NCBI GenBank assembly: GCA_964585485.1
Contig: CAZPDS010000119.1
Coordinates: 1 to 5,942 of the forward strand
Reading direction: 5' to 3'
Source of the DNA: CALGYY01 sp964585485
GTDB taxonomy: Bacteria; Bacteroidota; Bacteroidia; Bacteroidales; CAIWKO01
DNA: 5,942 nucleotides
Within the stretch, counting starts at the first letter, position 1, and each line of letters opens with the position of its first letter. The notes under the pieces were generated by a model. It was given only the letters and a program-made list of their open reading frames with translations. It was not told the DNA's origin and made no database searches. Positions 5,585 through 5,942 of this stretch are shown here, piece after piece. A program made the position numbers and the translations under genes.

Positions 5585-5633
5585 GCCCTGCCTGAAATAA
5601 AATTTTTGGGCTTCACAATCCCCCATAAATTTT

Positions 5634-5641
5634 TACTTTTG
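5634..5641 (+). promoter_or_regulatory. Candidate proximal hutU promoter
   Basis: TACTTTTG fits TAnnTTTG, and a TTTTTG at 5603-5608 could serve as the -33 element, though the 25-base spacer is longer than usual. The start near 5648 would leave a leader of about 11 bases before the ATG at 5659. Confidence 0.45.
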
Positions 5642-5658
5642 CAAAAACACAAACAAGC

Positions 5659-5942
5659 ATGTTAACTGATTTCCAACAACAGATACTTCAGGGCATACCC
5701 GACGCACTGCCGGCCCTTCAGCCCTACGATTCCAACATCAACCACGCACCCAAACGTAAGGACATCCTGACAAAGGATGAGAAGAAACTGGCCCTGGCCA
5801 ACGCCCTGCGCTATTTTGATCCGAAACACCACGAAACCCTGGCGCCGGAGTTTTTAAAGGAACTGCAGGACTATGGCCGCATCTACATGTACCGTTTCCG
5901 TCCCACCTATAAAATCTACGCCCGCAGCATCGACGAATACCC
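5659..5942 (+). CDS. hutU: Urocanate hydratase, N-terminal part (cut by window edge)
   Basis: The 94 complete codons begin MLTDFQQQILQGIP and include 'LALANALRYFDPKHH' (about 45-59), 'LAPEFLKEL' (62-70) and 'YGRIYMYRFRP' (73-83). I recognise these as the N-terminal region of urocanate hydratase in its long Bacteroidota form. The enzyme is cytoplasmic and converts urocanate to imidazolonepropionate with a tightly bound NAD+, the second step of histidine degradation. The active-site region lies beyond the window. The ATG at 5659 has no Shine-Dalgarno, as is usual for the phylum. GC content and codon choice (CTG, GCC, CGC, ACC) are clearly richer than in the leftward peptide operon, marking this as core chromosome next to a differently composed island. 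It is transcribed away from that operon. Confidence 0.9.
   Translation, partial: MLTDFQQQILQGIPDALPALQPYDSNINHAPKRKDILTKDEKKLALANALRYFDPKHHETLAPEFLKELQDYGRIYMYRFRPTYKIYARSIDEY

Overview
The window looks like a Bacteroidota chromosome, probably Chitinophagaceae or close kin. This rests on the protein families present, the lack of Shine-Dalgarno sequences before most starts, TAnnTTTG-type promoter elements, and a rightmost gene that starts like Bacteroidota urocanate hydratase (hutU). The genus is inferred, not proven.

The main content is a leftward (minus-strand) peptide-modification locus of the 'grasp-with-spasm' type. In transcription order it holds: a 77-aa precursor peptide with a double-glycine leader (4778-4545); a 538- to 564-aa secreted, beta-rich protein I do not recognise (4420 or 4342 to 2726); an ATP-grasp peptide maturase, GwsG (2725-1799); a candidate 32-codon small gene (1736-1638); and a SPASM-domain maturase, GwsS (1641-553). 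Stop and start codons abut (TAA/ATG) between the secreted protein and GwsG, and overlap (GTGA) between the small ORF and GwsS, as expected for one operon. The likely logic is that the leader is recognised, GwsG and GwsS act on the core, and a C39-type transporter elsewhere cuts after Gly-Gly and exports it. The secreted protein would act outside the cytoplasm at an unknown step.

The locus sits between two 409-bp direct repeats (126-534 and 4812-5220) differing at about 22 positions. Each lies just upstream, on the minus strand, of a short gene beginning MKK/RLE: the precursor on the right, and a gene cut by the window edge on the left (86-1). The repeat therefore looks like a reused promoter/leader block, suggesting a modular or tandem array of such peptide loci. 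A shorter third relative of part of the repeat, including a conserved bulged hairpin, lies at about 5511-5570 in front of hutU and is followed by a terminator-like T-run.

Between the precursor and the secreted-protein gene is a long-range inverted repeat (16 bp perfect, 21 bp with one bulge) enclosing a GC-rich hairpin. It could be an mRNA processing/stability element or an invertible-segment boundary.

The right end (5659 onward, plus strand) is the start of hutU, the second enzyme of histidine degradation. It is visibly more GC-rich than the peptide locus, consistent with core chromosome beside an acquired accessory island.
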